Source of the DNA: Topomyia yanbarensis
Lineage: Eukaryota; Arthropoda; Insecta; Diptera; Culicidae
DNA: 64,000 bases
Assembly (NCBI RefSeq): GCF_030247195.1
Contig: NC_080672.1
Span: 182,711,234 to 182,775,233, forward strand
Direction: 5' to 3'
A program made the translations under genes and the position numbers. This document shows positions 51,727 to 62,810 of the stretch, in pieces (the stretch's first letter is position 1; each line of letters opens with the position of its first letter). The notes beneath the pieces were generated by a model that saw only the letters and a list, made by a program, of their open reading frames with translations, did not search any database and was not told the origin of the DNA.

Positions 51727-52652
51727 CTTGTGATTGATTATTTGAAGCGAATAAGGCCGAGCGCAGAAAAAGTGAGTGAATGGTCAGTTCATGCTGAGGC
51801 AGGTTTGGCGCAGCGACTGGCAACCGCGTAAGGGGTAAACCTAGCCACCCCGAAGCAAGGCAGAAGAGCGAGTGTATAGGCGTATATGTGGACTGCCTCA
51901 TGCCAAGATGGGAGGGTAGTAGCATAGTATGTTGGGACTTAGCTATCGATGCCTCGTGGCGTGGCAGAGGAGCGAAAGGGTGAGCATCCAAGTCAGTCTC
52001 ACACGGTCAGTCTCACACGGCACAAAAGTCAGCCTCACATGGTATGTTAGAGGTGAGTACAAAAGTCAGCCTCACAAGATATGAAAAAGGTGAGCACACA
52101 AGTAAGCCTCTCAGAAGTGGGGCCTAAGAAAAATGTCCCACATGGGACGCCAGAGGGAGCGACAGGGGTGTAATAGAGTGGCACGATCGAGAGTGAACCA
52201 GGTGATAGGGTGAGCATCCAAGTCAGCCTCACATGGTATGTTAGAGGCGAGCACAAAAGTAAGCCTAGCAAGAAATGAAAAAGGTGAGCATACAAGTCAG
52301 CCTCGCAAGGAACGAAAAAGGTGAGCACAAAAGTAAGCCTCATGTGGAGTGTTTGAGAGTGAATCAAGGTGTGACAGAGAGAGCACCCAAGTAAGCCTCA
52401 TACAGGACGTATGAACGCGTGAGCGAGTGTGAATGAGTACGTCAAGTACAGCCATCCCCCCAAAAGTAATACCGAGAGGTAGACACTGGGGGGAACAATG
52501 GCGGAGCCCAATGGAGTTTGGTCGGTATTAATGGCTGCGTCACCATTCGAGCCTGACACACCCCCAGTACACCCCGTGTGGTAGCTTGGCATCAACTAAT
52601 AGCACGTATACTGGGCTAGTACGTAAATGTATTCTCCATTAAAAAAAGGGTT
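51727..52652 (+). repeat. R1-family 3' region with minisatellite
   Basis: Tandem ~40-bp units with GTGAGCACAAAAGTAAGCCTC variants (about 51985-52400), then a unique end ACGTGTATTAG-like region and the A-run. The same module order occurs inverted in copies 2 and 3, so the array is part of the element, not target DNA. Confidence 0.85.
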
Positions 52653-53228
52653 TATATGTTGCAGATAGAGAAAATTCATAAATTTTCTGCTTTTCCTACA
52701 CAATTTTACAAAAGCTTCTTATACAACTGTTCCTAATAAATGTAAATTATAAAGTTTTTGAAATTTTTTAATAGAAATGCCGTGTTGGGAATTTGAGTAA
52801 CGGTAGGTTATCGAAAAGTTTCACAAAAAAGAAAATTCCAGTAATGATAATGATTTTTCCTAGCGGGTTTCGAGAGTTTTTTATTTGTTCTTTGGCATTA
52901 GGATTAGGGATGATAATTCAGATCCAAGATACTACTGGGAAGTCACTTTTAGAAAAAGTCGATATCGAAGTAAAGTTTGAACTATGCACGCATGCACTTC
53001 AAAGGTAGTGAGATATCAAGAGCTGAAATTTCAGTGCTTAGTTCTCAGCCGTGTTGGGAATTTGAGTAAACGCTATTGAGTATGAACTTCAAATCCATTC
53101 GAAAATTTGCTTTTTGAATTTTTTGACTTAGCACAACATATATAACCCCTTCAGGAAAATTCAGTTTTCCCTACACAATGCATTGATTGAAGAAATTATA
53201 TATGTCATTAACGGAGCATTAGCAATAT
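52653..53228. other. Non-coding; one ~25-bp direct repeat
   Basis: GCCGTGTTGGGAATTTGAGTAA occurs at ~52771-52801 and ~53048-53070. No gene recognised. Confidence 0.5.
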
Positions 53229-53266
53229 TTTTTTTATAAAACATTAATTATCTAAGCAAGCTTCAA

Positions 53267-55047
53267 TTACAACACATTTATCCAATATTTAAATTCGTTT
53301 CTGTACCAAGTCAGATTGTTCCATCTCTTTTCCCTTACTTCTTTTACAAATTCATCTATTCTACCTTCGCCAGTTGCTTTTAAGTTGTAGTTTATACCTT
53401 CTGCTACCAACCACAATGCTACTTTCCTTTGAAATTGGTTTGTTTCGATGCTCATGCCTAACACTTCTTCTGGGTCCCTAATGAGAATTTTTAATTTTTC
53501 TATTACCGTTCTTTGAATCCACTTCCATACTGTTTCACTACTATTGCAGTGTTTGATTCGGTGTTTCAAAGTGTCTAATTTTCCGCAATTATCACAGGTA
53601 TTACTATCTGATCCTCTTACTTTATTGTAAAATAGCTTTGCTTTTGTTGGAACAATAGCATTGAACATCAGGAACAATGTGTGCTTTTCGCGTGTAGCAA
53701 TGAATCGCTGGTCCAAATTTTTATACTCCATGGTAGATCGGGAATCTCGTTTGATAATTTTGGTACAATATTTTGTCGGCTCAGAAAATAGTTATAGATT
53801 TTTTTGCTAGTTGTTATATCAGCGAAGCCTTCAATGTCCTCAATTTCGCGAATCCATTGTCTTGCATTACGTGTAAGCAAGCGGTTATGCTGCTGGGAGA
53901 TTATAAAACTGTCTTTTCCATTGGTTAGATTTCCGAAGAGTATGTTTTTTATAAACAGGGATTTCATTTTGCTTTCCGCATCAATAAGGGAGAGACCACC
54001 TTTATTAATCTCCAGATAAAGTTGTGTCAGACTGACTCTGAAGAGCCCAATGCCTTTAAATATAAAATTTCTGCACATAGTTTTGATCTTCGCTATATGA
54101 GAATTGTTCGGAGGGTTGACTTGCGATAAGTACCAAGTTTTTGATAGAATTAAATAATTTAATATCCATGTTCGTTGAAAAATGTTCAAATGTCTTTTGA
54201 GATGAATCGATATTAGGTACTGTATTGTGGTCAATAGTTTTGAATAGTTGCTATTCGACTGTGTCAGCAAAGTTTTGGTACAGCTCTATTCCTAGAATCT
54301 TCAATGAATCACATTCTCTGAGTAAATGTGGACCTGAGATGCAGTTGTTAAATCGCATGAATGCAGATTTTTTAGAGTTCAATTTAATTGTAGCATATAT
54401 GCTAAAATAATTGATAAGCTCCAGTACTGTATCAAATTCGGCATCGGTCCGTATGAAGACATTAATGTCATCTGCATACGCAATAACTTTAATGAAACTA
54501 TTGTCTATGAAGCAACCTTTAACGCCATCGTACAGCATTCTGATCAAGGGTTCGATATATAAAACAAATAGGGCCATGCTTAATGGGCAGCCTTGTCTCA
54601 CTGAGGAAGAAATGTTTATTCTATTGGTCAAAAATCCATTAAAAAGTATCATGGATAAAGCCTTTTTGTAAAGGTTTCGTATGCAATTCACAAATATCTC
54701 GGGCAATCCGAACTTTTCTAACACTAGCCATAAGAAATTGTGATCAACGCGATCAAAAGCTTTCTCAATATCCAAACTGATCAGAAGGCCCTTGAAGCGC
54801 TTTGATCGAGTGGCGCTTACTGTTATTTTTCGTAACAATCTTATGTTTGAGATGCATGATTTATTCGGAATACAGGCTGCTTGTCCCGGGTCAAAAAGAC
54901 TATCTAATGTTGGTTGCAGTCTGTTTGTTAATATTTTAGAGAAGAGTTTGTAATCGCAATTCAGCATGCTAATTGGTCTTTTGTCGTTCAAGTCAATTGA
55001 ATGATCTTTTTTTGGTATCAACGTGATTACGCCTTCAACAAATGATG
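53267..55047 (-). pseudogene. L1-like ORF2: RT and C-terminal region
   Basis: Downstream of the BEL insertion. RT motifs: KRPISMLNCDYKLFSKIL, SLDIEKAFDRVDHNFLW, VRQGCPLSMALFVLYIEPL and the catalytic box IAYADDINVFI. Long C-terminal regions follow in two other frames, with FIFKGIGLFRVSLTQLYLEI and a cysteine/histidine knuckle CDNCGKLDTLKHRIKHC. YADD, the single ORF with RT and knuckle, and the absence of RNase H fit the L1/Tx1 group. Frameshifts near 54260 and 53700 break it. Stop at 53269-53267. Confidence 0.85.
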
Positions 55048-55052
55048 GTGGT

Positions 55053-55762
55053 TGTTGAAAACAGCCATACTAGCAGCACTGTAAACGATGGTGAAGTTTC
55101 TGAGGCTCCACGGCATCGAGAACTGTCATCGCTGAAACCCAGCAAAAGGGAAAAATAAGAATAAGGATAATAGGTTGATGTGTTAGGCGTGCGAACGAAG
55201 TTTAGTTGAAAACCCATTTCTCCGGTACCGAATTGGCCTTGTGCATCTCAGAGTGACCAAGTGGCCAACTGGCTATACTGCCCTAGTAATTCCGGGAGCG
55301 ATCAACGATCGGATTGGATCGTATTTCTCTATTGTTAACTGTACGGTAAGCGTTGCATTGCTAACATATATTCTTGGTTAACTTGGTTAATTAGTTAACC
55401 ACCGACAAATCGACACCGTAGAAATTCCATAATATGTACTCAATTTAATAGGTCCGGGCCAAGATCTGAAGGTCGAGTCTGTCCTAAAACCTTCTAGAAT
55501 TAGGATTGAAACACGCAGTTGTGAATTAGCACTTTAAGTGAAATATTTGGGTGGTTCATCTTCACACGGCTCAGGAAGAGTTCTCAAACTATCCAAATAC
55601 GAATTGTATGTGGACACTACAGATAAATACTGAATGTAAGGTAAATTAATTAACGTTGAATTAAAACTAATGAAATCAATAAATTTCAGCTTAAAGCTGC
55701 TTATACCTTTGAGTTGCTGCAAGAATTTGTTTATTTGCCCACCATACCAGACAGTTTGAACA
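55053..55762 (+). repeat. BEL 5' LTR
   Basis: 710 bp, TG...CA ends. Contains AATCAATAAATTTCAGC (AATAAA signal at ~55678), with the polyadenylation region downstream. The primer-binding site should follow at 55763; I could not match it to a tRNA. Confidence 0.95.
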
Positions 55763-55834
55763 AACTTTAAGATTCATTGCTGAATCTGCCACTGCATAGT
55801 GAGCAGTAGGAAGTTCTGCGAAGTAAGCAGTAAT

Positions 55835-58800
55835 ATGAATTCTACCCGAGCGTGTGGAAAATGCCACTCCGATGGCCTTGTGAGCCGAATGGTTGGATGC
55901 GATATGTGCGACGTCTGGTTTCATGTCGTATGTGCTGGTGTGACGGACGAGATCCCGGATCCAAACAAAAGTTGGCGCTGTGAGCAATGCCTTCACGATG
56001 AGGTGACGGAAGTGGCCAGCAATGCTACTCGGAAAAGCACGAAGACGTCAAGCAGTGTCAATGCCCGGCGGGTTGAGTTGGCTCTGAAGCTGTTTGAAGA
56101 GGAACAAGCTTTGCTGAAGAGGAATCGAGCAGAGGAAGATGAATTGCGCAGGAAGGCAGAAGAAGTACAGAAAAGGAGAGCGGAGGAAGATGCTATGCTG
56201 CTTAAGCAGAAACATGAACTGCTGCAGTCTATGGAAGACGGAACCGGAAGCATTAGAAGTGTGATTAGCAGTAGAGCAAGCCGAAAGATGGTGCAGTCGT
56301 GGCTCGGTGGTGGAGATTTACCAGCAGCTGAGAAGCCACAGCCATCTGAAAGAGTAGCTCAGCCATTCATTATTCCTGCATCCGGAACAATAGTAGCTGA
56401 GATTCCTTCGACGTCGGGTCTGCAGTCTGGTACCGTCGCTCTCCTCAGCAAGAAGGGTGCGGAACACATTATCATTCCTAAATCGACGTCAACACCAAAC
56501 ACATCGATAGGTTCAACAATAGTTAATCCTCATACATCGGTTTCTTTACCCAATATGTCACTTCAAACGGCAACTAGTTCGTCGTATGCAAATTGGGATG
56601 GGTATTATCCCAGAGTAACCATTAGTTCATCGTCCGCAATTCCGACGAAATGTGAAATACTTTCAAATGCAACGAAAGTCTCGCAAACGAATATTCCTCC
56701 CTGGAGCTTTGGTGTTCCCCTAGTGGTACCCCCGTCAAGTTGCGGCAACTATACCAGTATGTTGCCTTTGATATTCACTACCGATTCTCAAATTCCGTTG
56801 GCATCTAGATACGAAAGCAATTCCGCGGCACAGATACAACCAGCCAATACATCCGCTCTACAATATGTATCAGCTCCTTCTTCCGGATATGTGCCAAGTA
56901 TACTTACAGCGAATACTCAACCGACACCGGGCGTGGGTTGCCCGAGTCAGGGGAATCAACGTACGATTGTCTCACTAGTACCATCCATATCCGTTCCAGT
57001 GACTTCGGCAGGAGTTTATGAACAACCTGCTCCCCGAATCACCAATGTTTTGAACCAAGTGGGTATGTCAACTAACGACTCGGAACAGCAGCATGTGGGT
57101 GGATCGCACAATCCTGTGCCATCTGACCAGCCTCGGTTATATGAACAAGCGCCTTCTGGTGTACAAATAGCCGCACGACATGTGATGGCACGTGATTTGC
57201 CGACATTCTCCGGGGACCCACAAGAATGGCCGATGTTTTCCAGTTCGTTTTACAACTCAACCGTTGCCTGTGGGTATTCGGACGCGGAAAATCTGGCCAG
57301 ATTGCAGCGCTGCTTGAAGGGTCATGCGTTTGAGTCTGTGAAGAGCCGTCTATTGTTGCCTCAGTCGGTGCCACACGTGATGGAGACACTACAAATGCTG
57401 TACGGAAGACCGGAAATCTTGATACACTCCCTATTGCAGAAGTTACGAAGCGTTCCACCACCAAAAGCGGAGAACTTGCAATCGATTATCTCCTACGGAT
57501 TGGCCGTACGCAATCTCGTCGATCACATGTACGTTGCAAATCTGGTGGAACACTTACGCAATCCGATGCTGGTGCACGAGTTGGTGGAGAAACTTCCACC
57601 ACAGATGCGAATGCAGTGGTCCTGGTACAAGCGAACAAATGCGAACGTCAACTTGGCGACGTTTGGTGATTTCATGTCGGAGCTGGTAAAGACAGCGTCA
57701 GACGTAACGATACCTGGAGATACTTCTGTACAGCAAACCAAGTCGGCCAATGCCGGACGAGAGCAACAGAAGCTGTACATTCACGCCGAAGCAGAGAGTG
57801 GCCAAACAGCAGTAACTACGATGGCGAATAAACCGTCACATTCGAGCGAATTAGAAGCTACGAGGAGATTATGCGCTTATTGTTCGGAAGACGGTCATGA
57901 AGCATCGCGATGCCCCCAGTTCAGGGCTTTAGATCTCGACGGGAGATGGAAGGCCATACGGTCGAAGGGACTCTGCAGGACGTGTTTGATTCCGCATCGT
58001 AAGTGGCCGTGTCGTTCAGGCAAAGAATGCGGAATAGATGGCTGCCGTTTTCGTCATCATGTTCTATTACATACTCGAGCAGTGACGGGGTCGGCCGTTG
58101 ATCATCAAACGTCCAGCGAAAATGTAGCGCGCCAGAACCATCACTGTGGGTCAAACCTGTCCCTATTTCGTTATCTGCCTGTCACGCTCGAAGGAAATGG
58201 AAGGAAGGTAGACACGTTCGCGTTTCTCGATGACGGATGTGAATCTACATTGATGGAAGCCGGCCTTGCAGAAGAGCTGGGCATCGACGGCCCCAAGGAA
58301 TCTCTCTGCCTCGCTTGGACTGGTAATATATCCCGCGAAGAGAGAGGTTCGCAGCGAATTTCGGTGGCTATTTCAGGAACTGGTCTTAAGAGTAAATTCC
58401 AGTTGAATAATGTGCGTACTGTACGGAGGCTGAAGCTTCAAGGTCAGTCCTTCCAGTACTCCGAGATTCAAAAGACTTATCCACATCTTAGAGGTTTGCC
58501 GCTGAATAGCTACTCTGACGCAGTACCGAGAATAATTATAGGTATCGAACACGCACAATTGCTCACTACACTAAAGGTACGAGAAGGCCAAATTAACGAA
58601 CCAGTTGCTGCCAAGACGCGACTAGGTTGGTGCGTGTACGGTAAACAGACCGGCGGTAGCAGTTCTGTTACACGGTTGCACGTTCACTCGGAGGAGATCG
58701 GAAACCGGGAACTGCACAGTCTCATGAAACAGTATTACTACATAGAGGAGGCAGCAGTGGCTACACCACTAGAATCGGAGGATGACAAACGAGCTCGCAA

Positions 58801-61800
58801 GATCCTGGAGAGCACTACGCGAAGAGTTGACGGTGGATTTGAAACAGGTCTTCTGTGGAAGTATGAGCGGCCACTATTCCCTAACAGCTATCCTCTTGCG
58901 CTCCGCAGAATGCAATCGTTGGAGAAGCGACTCTCAAAGGAACCAGGTCTTCGAGAGCGTGTAAATGCCCTGATAGCAGAATACGAGTCGAAAGGGTACG
59001 CCCACCGGATTACACAAGAGGAGGTGGAATCTACGAATACTGATCGCGTATGGTACCTGCCACTTGGGATAGTGAGAAACTCGAAGAAACCGGAGAAAAT
59101 CCGTCTGATTTGGGATGCAGCCGCGCGAGTGAATGGTGTTTCGTTCAATGATATGCTCCTGAAAGGGCCAGATATGTTGACGTCACTATTTACAGTATTA
59201 CTGCGATTCCGTCAGAAACCAGTCGCAATATGTGGAGACATTCGAGAAATGTTCCACCAAATCCGGATCATCTCGAAGGATAAGCAGTCGCAACGGTTCC
59301 TTTATCGAGAGCAACCTGAACAGTCACCGCAGGTCTTCGTTATGGACGTAGCAACGTTTGGTGCAACGTGCTCCCCATGTTCCGCACAATACGTCAAGAA
59401 CACAAATGCACAAGACTTCGCTTTACAATTCCCAAGGGCTACCGAAGCGATTATCAAGGCCCACTACGTTGATGACTACCTGGACAGCGTAGACACGATT
59501 GACGAAGCGGTTCAACAAGTGAAAGAAGTGAAGTACGTACATGCTCAAGGAGGATTTGACATTCGAAACTTCTCGTCCAATTCTTCTGAGGTATTGTTAC
59601 GTCTAGGTGAGACTAAGAACGTGCATGACAAATCGATGAATTTGGATAAAATCGCGGATGTGGAGCGCATCCTAGGAATGGTGTGGAAACCTGTTGGAGA
59701 CGTTTTCACTTTCGACACCCCCTTGAATAATGATCTTGGGAAGCCGTTGGTGGAAGGAGTTGCACCTACGAAACGACAAGTATTGAGGCTCGTTATGTCG
59801 CTGTTTGACCCTAACGGATTCATTGCCCACTTTATAGTCCATGGCAAAATTCTCATGCAGCACATCTGGAGATCTGGTACGGACTGGGATGAAAAGATTG
59901 TTGACGATCTACACGATTTGTGGAACAACTGGACGCACCTTTTGAAACGGTTAGGCGAAGTCGAGGTTCCTCGATGTTTTTTCGGCAAGGCAAGTAGTAA
60001 ATTGCACAGCGGAATACAACTTCACGTATTTGTCGATGCGAGCGAATTGGCATACGCTTGTGTTGCGTATCTGCGGATCGTCCAAGAGGAGAAGGTGCGA
60101 TGTGTTCTTGTTGCTGCAAAGACGAAAGTAGCACCGCTAAAGTCACTATCCATTCCTCGCCTAGAGCTACAAGCTGGACTAATCGGTTGTCGATTAATGG
60201 AGAATATCTGCACAGCATTAGAAATCCCCATCGAAAAGCGGTTCGTGTGGACAGATTCCAGAACAGTACTATCCTGGATTCGATCGGATAGCCGTCGCTA
60301 TCACCCGTACGTCGGTTTTCGAGTCGGCGAAATTTTAAATGTATCTACCGTAAATGAATGGTATTATGTTCCATCTAAGCAGAACGTAGCTGATGATGCA
60401 ACGAAGTGGGGTGCCGGACCCAGTTTTAGCCCGCAAAGCCGCTGGTACACTAGTCAGAGCTTTCTCTACCATACGGAGAATGAATGGCCAGAACAACCAG
60501 CTAAGCAATGGACGACAGACGAAGAATTACGTGTTGTGTTTCAACATCATCAAGAAATACCGTCAAAATTGATCGACGTGAACAGGTTCTCGAATTGGTC
60601 TCGCATGCTACGGGCGACAGCTTATTTGCTGAGAGCAGTGAGGCTTTTCCGAAAAGACAAACAGTTAGGGCCACTGACTAGAGAGGAGTTGCAACAGGCA
60701 GAGAACTTGCTGTGGCGGCAGGTGCAGTTTGATGCTTTTCCGGATGAGTATTGTGTGCTCGAGTTCAACAAGGCGAACCCAGAGCAGGAGATGAAGCGAA
60801 TCGATAAAAGTAGTCCACTGTATGTGCAGTCACCGTACATGGATGAGCAGGGTGTGATAAGAATGAATAGCAGGATTGGTGCAGCACCCACCGTTTCTTT
60901 CGGATCAAAATTTCCGATTCTATTGCCGAAAGATCACAAAATGACAGCTCTTCTCGTTGACAACTACCACCGACGTTTCAAACACCAGAACAGTGAGACG
61001 GTGTTCAATGAGATTCGTCAGCAATTTCGGATACCACAGCTACGTCCTCTAATACAACGTATAGCCAGAAACTGTCTCCACTGCAAGGTTTGCAAAGCAA
61101 CACCAAAACCACCAATGATGGCACCACTTCCGAAGGTTCGTTTGACACCCTACATACGGGCCTTTAGTTACACCGGAGTCGACTACTTCGGCCCAATCCA
61201 AGTAAAGCAGGGTCGAAGTTTGGTGAAGCGCTGGGTCGCACTCTTTACGTGCCTCACAACGAGGGCCGTTCATATGGAAATAGTACACAGCCTCTCCACT
61301 CAATCCTGCGTGATGGCGATTCGCAGATTCGTTGCTCGCCGAGGATCTCCATCTGACTTCTACTCAGACAACGGCACATGCTTCCGGGGAGCCAGCAACC
61401 TATTGACACAGCAGATTGAAACCATCCATGAGGGTTGCGCAGTGACGTTCACCAATACACGAACAAGCTGGCACTTCAATCCTCCAGCTGCGCCACACAT
61501 GGGTGGACCCTGGGAACGGATGGTGCGTTCAGTGAAGGCAGCAATGGGTGCCCTCTCAGAACATCATCGTCATCCAAGCGATGAGGTCCTGGAGACTGTT
61601 GTACTGGAAGCCGAGTCGATCGTCAACTCACGACCGCTAACATACGTTCCACTCGACGACGTCGATCAAGAAGCACTAACACCGAACCACTTTCTGTTGT
61701 ACGGGACAACTGGTATAGTGCAACCGAAGACACCATTGATGGGTGATGGAGTGACTCTGCGTGATAGTTGGAAGCTGACCCAGAGTCTGGTAGATAAGTT

Positions 61801-61804
61801 TTAG
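55835..61804 (+). CDS. BEL Gag-Pro-Pol polyprotein (ends at a TAG)
   Basis: Start ATG at 55835 (the frame is open upstream but has no ATG). 1989 codons. Approximate residues: PHD finger 6-52 (CGKCHSDG...CDMCDVWFHVVC...CEQC); Glu/Arg-rich coiled coil 75-135; Ser/Thr-rich spacer; gag core from ~454 (LPTFSGDPQEWPMF, DUF1759-like); zinc knuckles ~678-740 (CAYCSEDGHEASRC); protease ~795 with FLDDGCE in place of D[ST]G; RT ~1060-1215 with the catalytic box HYVDDYLDS; RNase H ~1390-1510 (FVDASELA, WTDSRTVLSW); integrase from ~1711 with zinc-binding CLHCKVC, then D (GVDYFGP), D (YSDNGTCF) and E (GGPWERM). It would form particles, copy RNA to DNA and integrate it. The TAG at 61802-61804 replaces an expected Trp codon near the integrase end. 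Confidence 0.95.
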   Translation: MNSTRACGKCHSDGLVSRMVGCDMCDVWFHVVCAGVTDEIPDPNKSWRCEQCLHDEVTEVASNATRKSTKTSSSVNARRVELALKLFEEEQALLKRNRAEEDELRRKAEEVQKRRAEEDAMLLKQKHELLQSMEDGTGSIRSVISSRASRKMVQSWLGGGDLPAAEKPQPSERVAQPFIIPASGTIVAEIPSTSGLQSGTVALLSKKGAEHIIIPKSTSTPNTSIGSTIVNPHTSVSLPNMSLQTATSSSYANWDGYYPRVTISSSSAIPTKCEILSNATKVSQTNIPPWSFGVPLVVPPSSCGNYTSMLPLIFTTDSQIPLASRYESNSAAQIQPANTSALQYVSAPSSGYVPSILTANTQPTPGVGCPSQGNQRTIVSLVPSISVPVTSAGVYEQPAPRITNVLNQVGMSTNDSEQQHVGGSHNPVPSDQPRLYEQAPSGVQIAARHVMARDLPTFSGDPQEWPMFSSSFYNSTVACGYSDAENLARLQRCLKGHAFESVKSRLLLPQSVPHVMETLQMLYGRPEILIHSLLQKLRSVPPPKAENLQSIISYGLAVRNLVDHMYVANLVEHLRNPMLVHELVEKLPPQMRMQWSWYKRTNANVNLATFGDFMSELVKTASDVTIPGDTSVQQTKSANAGREQQKLYIHAEAESGQTAVTTMANKPSHSSELEATRRLCAYCSEDGHEASRCPQFRALDLDGRWKAIRSKGLCRTCLIPHRKWPCRSGKECGIDGCRFRHHVLLHTRAVTGSAVDHQTSSENVARQNHHCGSNLSLFRYLPVTLEGNGRKVDTFAFLDDGCESTLMEAGLAEELGIDGPKESLCLAWTGNISREERGSQRISVAISGTGLKSKFQLNNVRTVRRLKLQGQSFQYSEIQKTYPHLRGLPLNSYSDAVPRIIIGIEHAQLLTTLKVREGQINEPVAAKTRLGWCVYGKQTGGSSSVTRLHVHSEEIGNRELHSLMKQYYYIEEAAVATPLESEDDKRARKILESTTRRVDGGFETGLLWKYERPLFPNSYPLALRRMQSLEKRLSKEPGLRERVNALIAEYESKGYAHRITQEEVESTNTDRVWYLPLGIVRNSKKPEKIRLIWDAAARVNGVSFNDMLLKGPDMLTSLFTVLLRFRQKPVAICGDIREMFHQIRIISKDKQSQRFLYREQPEQSPQVFVMDVATFGATCSPCSAQYVKNTNAQDFALQFPRATEAIIKAHYVDDYLDSVDTIDEAVQQVKEVKYVHAQGGFDIRNFSSNSSEVLLRLGETKNVHDKSMNLDKIADVERILGMVWKPVGDVFTFDTPLNNDLGKPLVEGVAPTKRQVLRLVMSLFDPNGFIAHFIVHGKILMQHIWRSGTDWDEKIVDDLHDLWNNWTHLLKRLGEVEVPRCFFGKASSKLHSGIQLHVFVDASELAYACVAYLRIVQEEKVRCVLVAAKTKVAPLKSLSIPRLELQAGLIGCRLMENICTALEIPIEKRFVWTDSRTVLSWIRSDSRRYHPYVGFRVGEILNVSTVNEWYYVPSKQNVADDATKWGAGPSFSPQSRWYTSQSFLYHTENEWPEQPAKQWTTDEELRVVFQHHQEIPSKLIDVNRFSNWSRMLRATAYLLRAVRLFRKDKQLGPLTREELQQAENLLWRQVQFDAFPDEYCVLEFNKANPEQEMKRIDKSSPLYVQSPYMDEQGVIRMNSRIGAAPTVSFGSKFPILLPKDHKMTALLVDNYHRRFKHQNSETVFNEIRQQFRIPQLRPLIQRIARNCLHCKVCKATPKPPMMAPLPKVRLTPYIRAFSYTGVDYFGPIQVKQGRSLVKRWVALFTCLTTRAVHMEIVHSLSTQSCVMAIRRFVARRGSPSDFYSDNGTCFRGASNLLTQQIETIHEGCAVTFTNTRTSWHFNPPAAPHMGGPWERMVRSVKAAMGALSEHHRHPSDEVLETVVLEAESIVNSRPLTYVPLDDVDQEALTPNHFLLYGTTGIVQPKTPLMGDGVTLRDSWKLTQSLVDKF

Positions 61805-62206
61805 AAACGCTGGATACGTGAATACCTACCTACGTTAGCAAGACGAACGAAGTGGTACGAGCCTGTGAAGCCATTGGAACCTGGAGATTTAGTCATCGTG
61901 GTTGACGAAAATAAGCGAAACGGATGGTTGCGCGGTCGTGTAGTCGAGGTCGTGCATGGAAAAGGTGGTCAGGTTCGGAGTGCTGTGGTGCATACCATCA
62001 ATGGTGTTATTAAACGACCGGTGGTGAAGCTAGCAGTGCTGGATATAAGCGATAATCAGAAGAAACAGCCGGTATCCCCGAATCTCCACGGGAGGGGGAA
62101 TGTTGAAAACAGCCATACTAGCAGCACTGTAAACGATGGTGAAGTTTCTGAGGCTCCACGGCATCGAGAACTGTCATCGCTGAAACCCAGCAAAAGGGAA
62201 AAATAA
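61805..62206 (+). pseudogene. BEL integrase C-terminus beyond the TAG
   Basis: Same reading frame as the polyprotein directly after the TAG: KRWIREYLPTLARRTKW, then LEPGDLVIVVDENKRNGW and LRGRVVEV, the DUF5641-like tail of BEL integrases. The frame runs 106 bp into the 3' LTR and stops at 62204-62206. With one base restored the protein would be ~2122 codons. This single nonsense codon is the only coding defect I see. Confidence 0.9.
62090..62100 (+). promoter_or_regulatory. BEL polypurine tract
   Basis: GGGAGGGGGAA immediately before the 3' LTR TGTTG, the expected primer for plus-strand DNA synthesis. Confidence 0.85.
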
Positions 62207-62810
62207 GAATAAGGATAATAGGTTGATGTGTTAGGCGTGCGAACGAAGTTTAGTTGAAAACCCATTTCTCCGGTACCGAATTGGCCTTGTGCATCTCAGA
62301 GTGACCAAGTGGCCAACTGGCTATACTGCCCTAGTAATTCCGGGAGCGATCAACGATCGGATTGGATCGTATTTCTCTATTGTTAACTGTACGGTAAGCG
62401 TTGCATTGCTAACATATATTCTTGGTTAACTTGGTTAATTAGTTAACCACCGACAAATCGACACCGTAGAAATTCCATAATATGTACTCAATTTAATAGG
62501 TCCGGGCCAAGATCTGAAGGTCGAGTCTGTCCTAAAACCTTCTAGAATTAGGATTGAAACACGCAGTTGTGAATTAGCACTTTAAGTGAAATATTTGGGT
62601 GGTTCATCTTCACACGGCTCAGGAAGAGTTCTCAAACTATCCAAATACGAATTGTATGTGGACACTACAGATAAATACTGAATGTAAGGTAAATTAATTA
62701 ACGTTGAATTAAAACTAATGAAATCAATAAATTTCAGCTTAAAGCTGCTTATACCTTTGAGTTGCTGCAAGAATTTGTTTATTTGCCCACCATACCAGAC
62801 AGTTTGAACA
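62101..62810 (+). repeat. BEL 3' LTR
   Basis: Copy of 55053-55762 with no difference seen by eye over 710 bp. Its first 106 bp also encode the end of the polyprotein frame. Confidence 0.95.

Larger units (their letters stand above)
49837..52652 (+). mobile_element. R1-clade LINE, copy 4, 5' truncated
   Basis: Plus-strand copy of the same family as copies 1-3, covering most of the RT, the C-terminus and the minisatellite 3' region, ending in an A-run at 52642-52650. It replaces the upstream part of the jockey-like element, and no target duplication was found. It lacks the flanking ACAY microsatellite seen for copies 1 and 3. Confidence 0.85.
55053..62810 (+). mobile_element. BEL/Pao LTR retrotransposon, nearly intact
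   Basis: Two 710-bp LTRs (55053-55762 and 62101-62810), both TGTTGAAAAC...GTTTGAACA and identical as far as I can read. Flanked by the 5-bp duplication GTGGT (55048-55052, 62811-62815). A single polyprotein frame covers gag to integrase. A purine tract precedes the 3' LTR. Inserted into the L1-like ORF2; removing it plus one GTGGT restores that frame. Confidence 0.97.

Noticed and set aside
57072..60231. Minus-strand frames within the BEL polyprotein
   Set aside because: Antisense shadows of a 1989-codon frame with clear domains.
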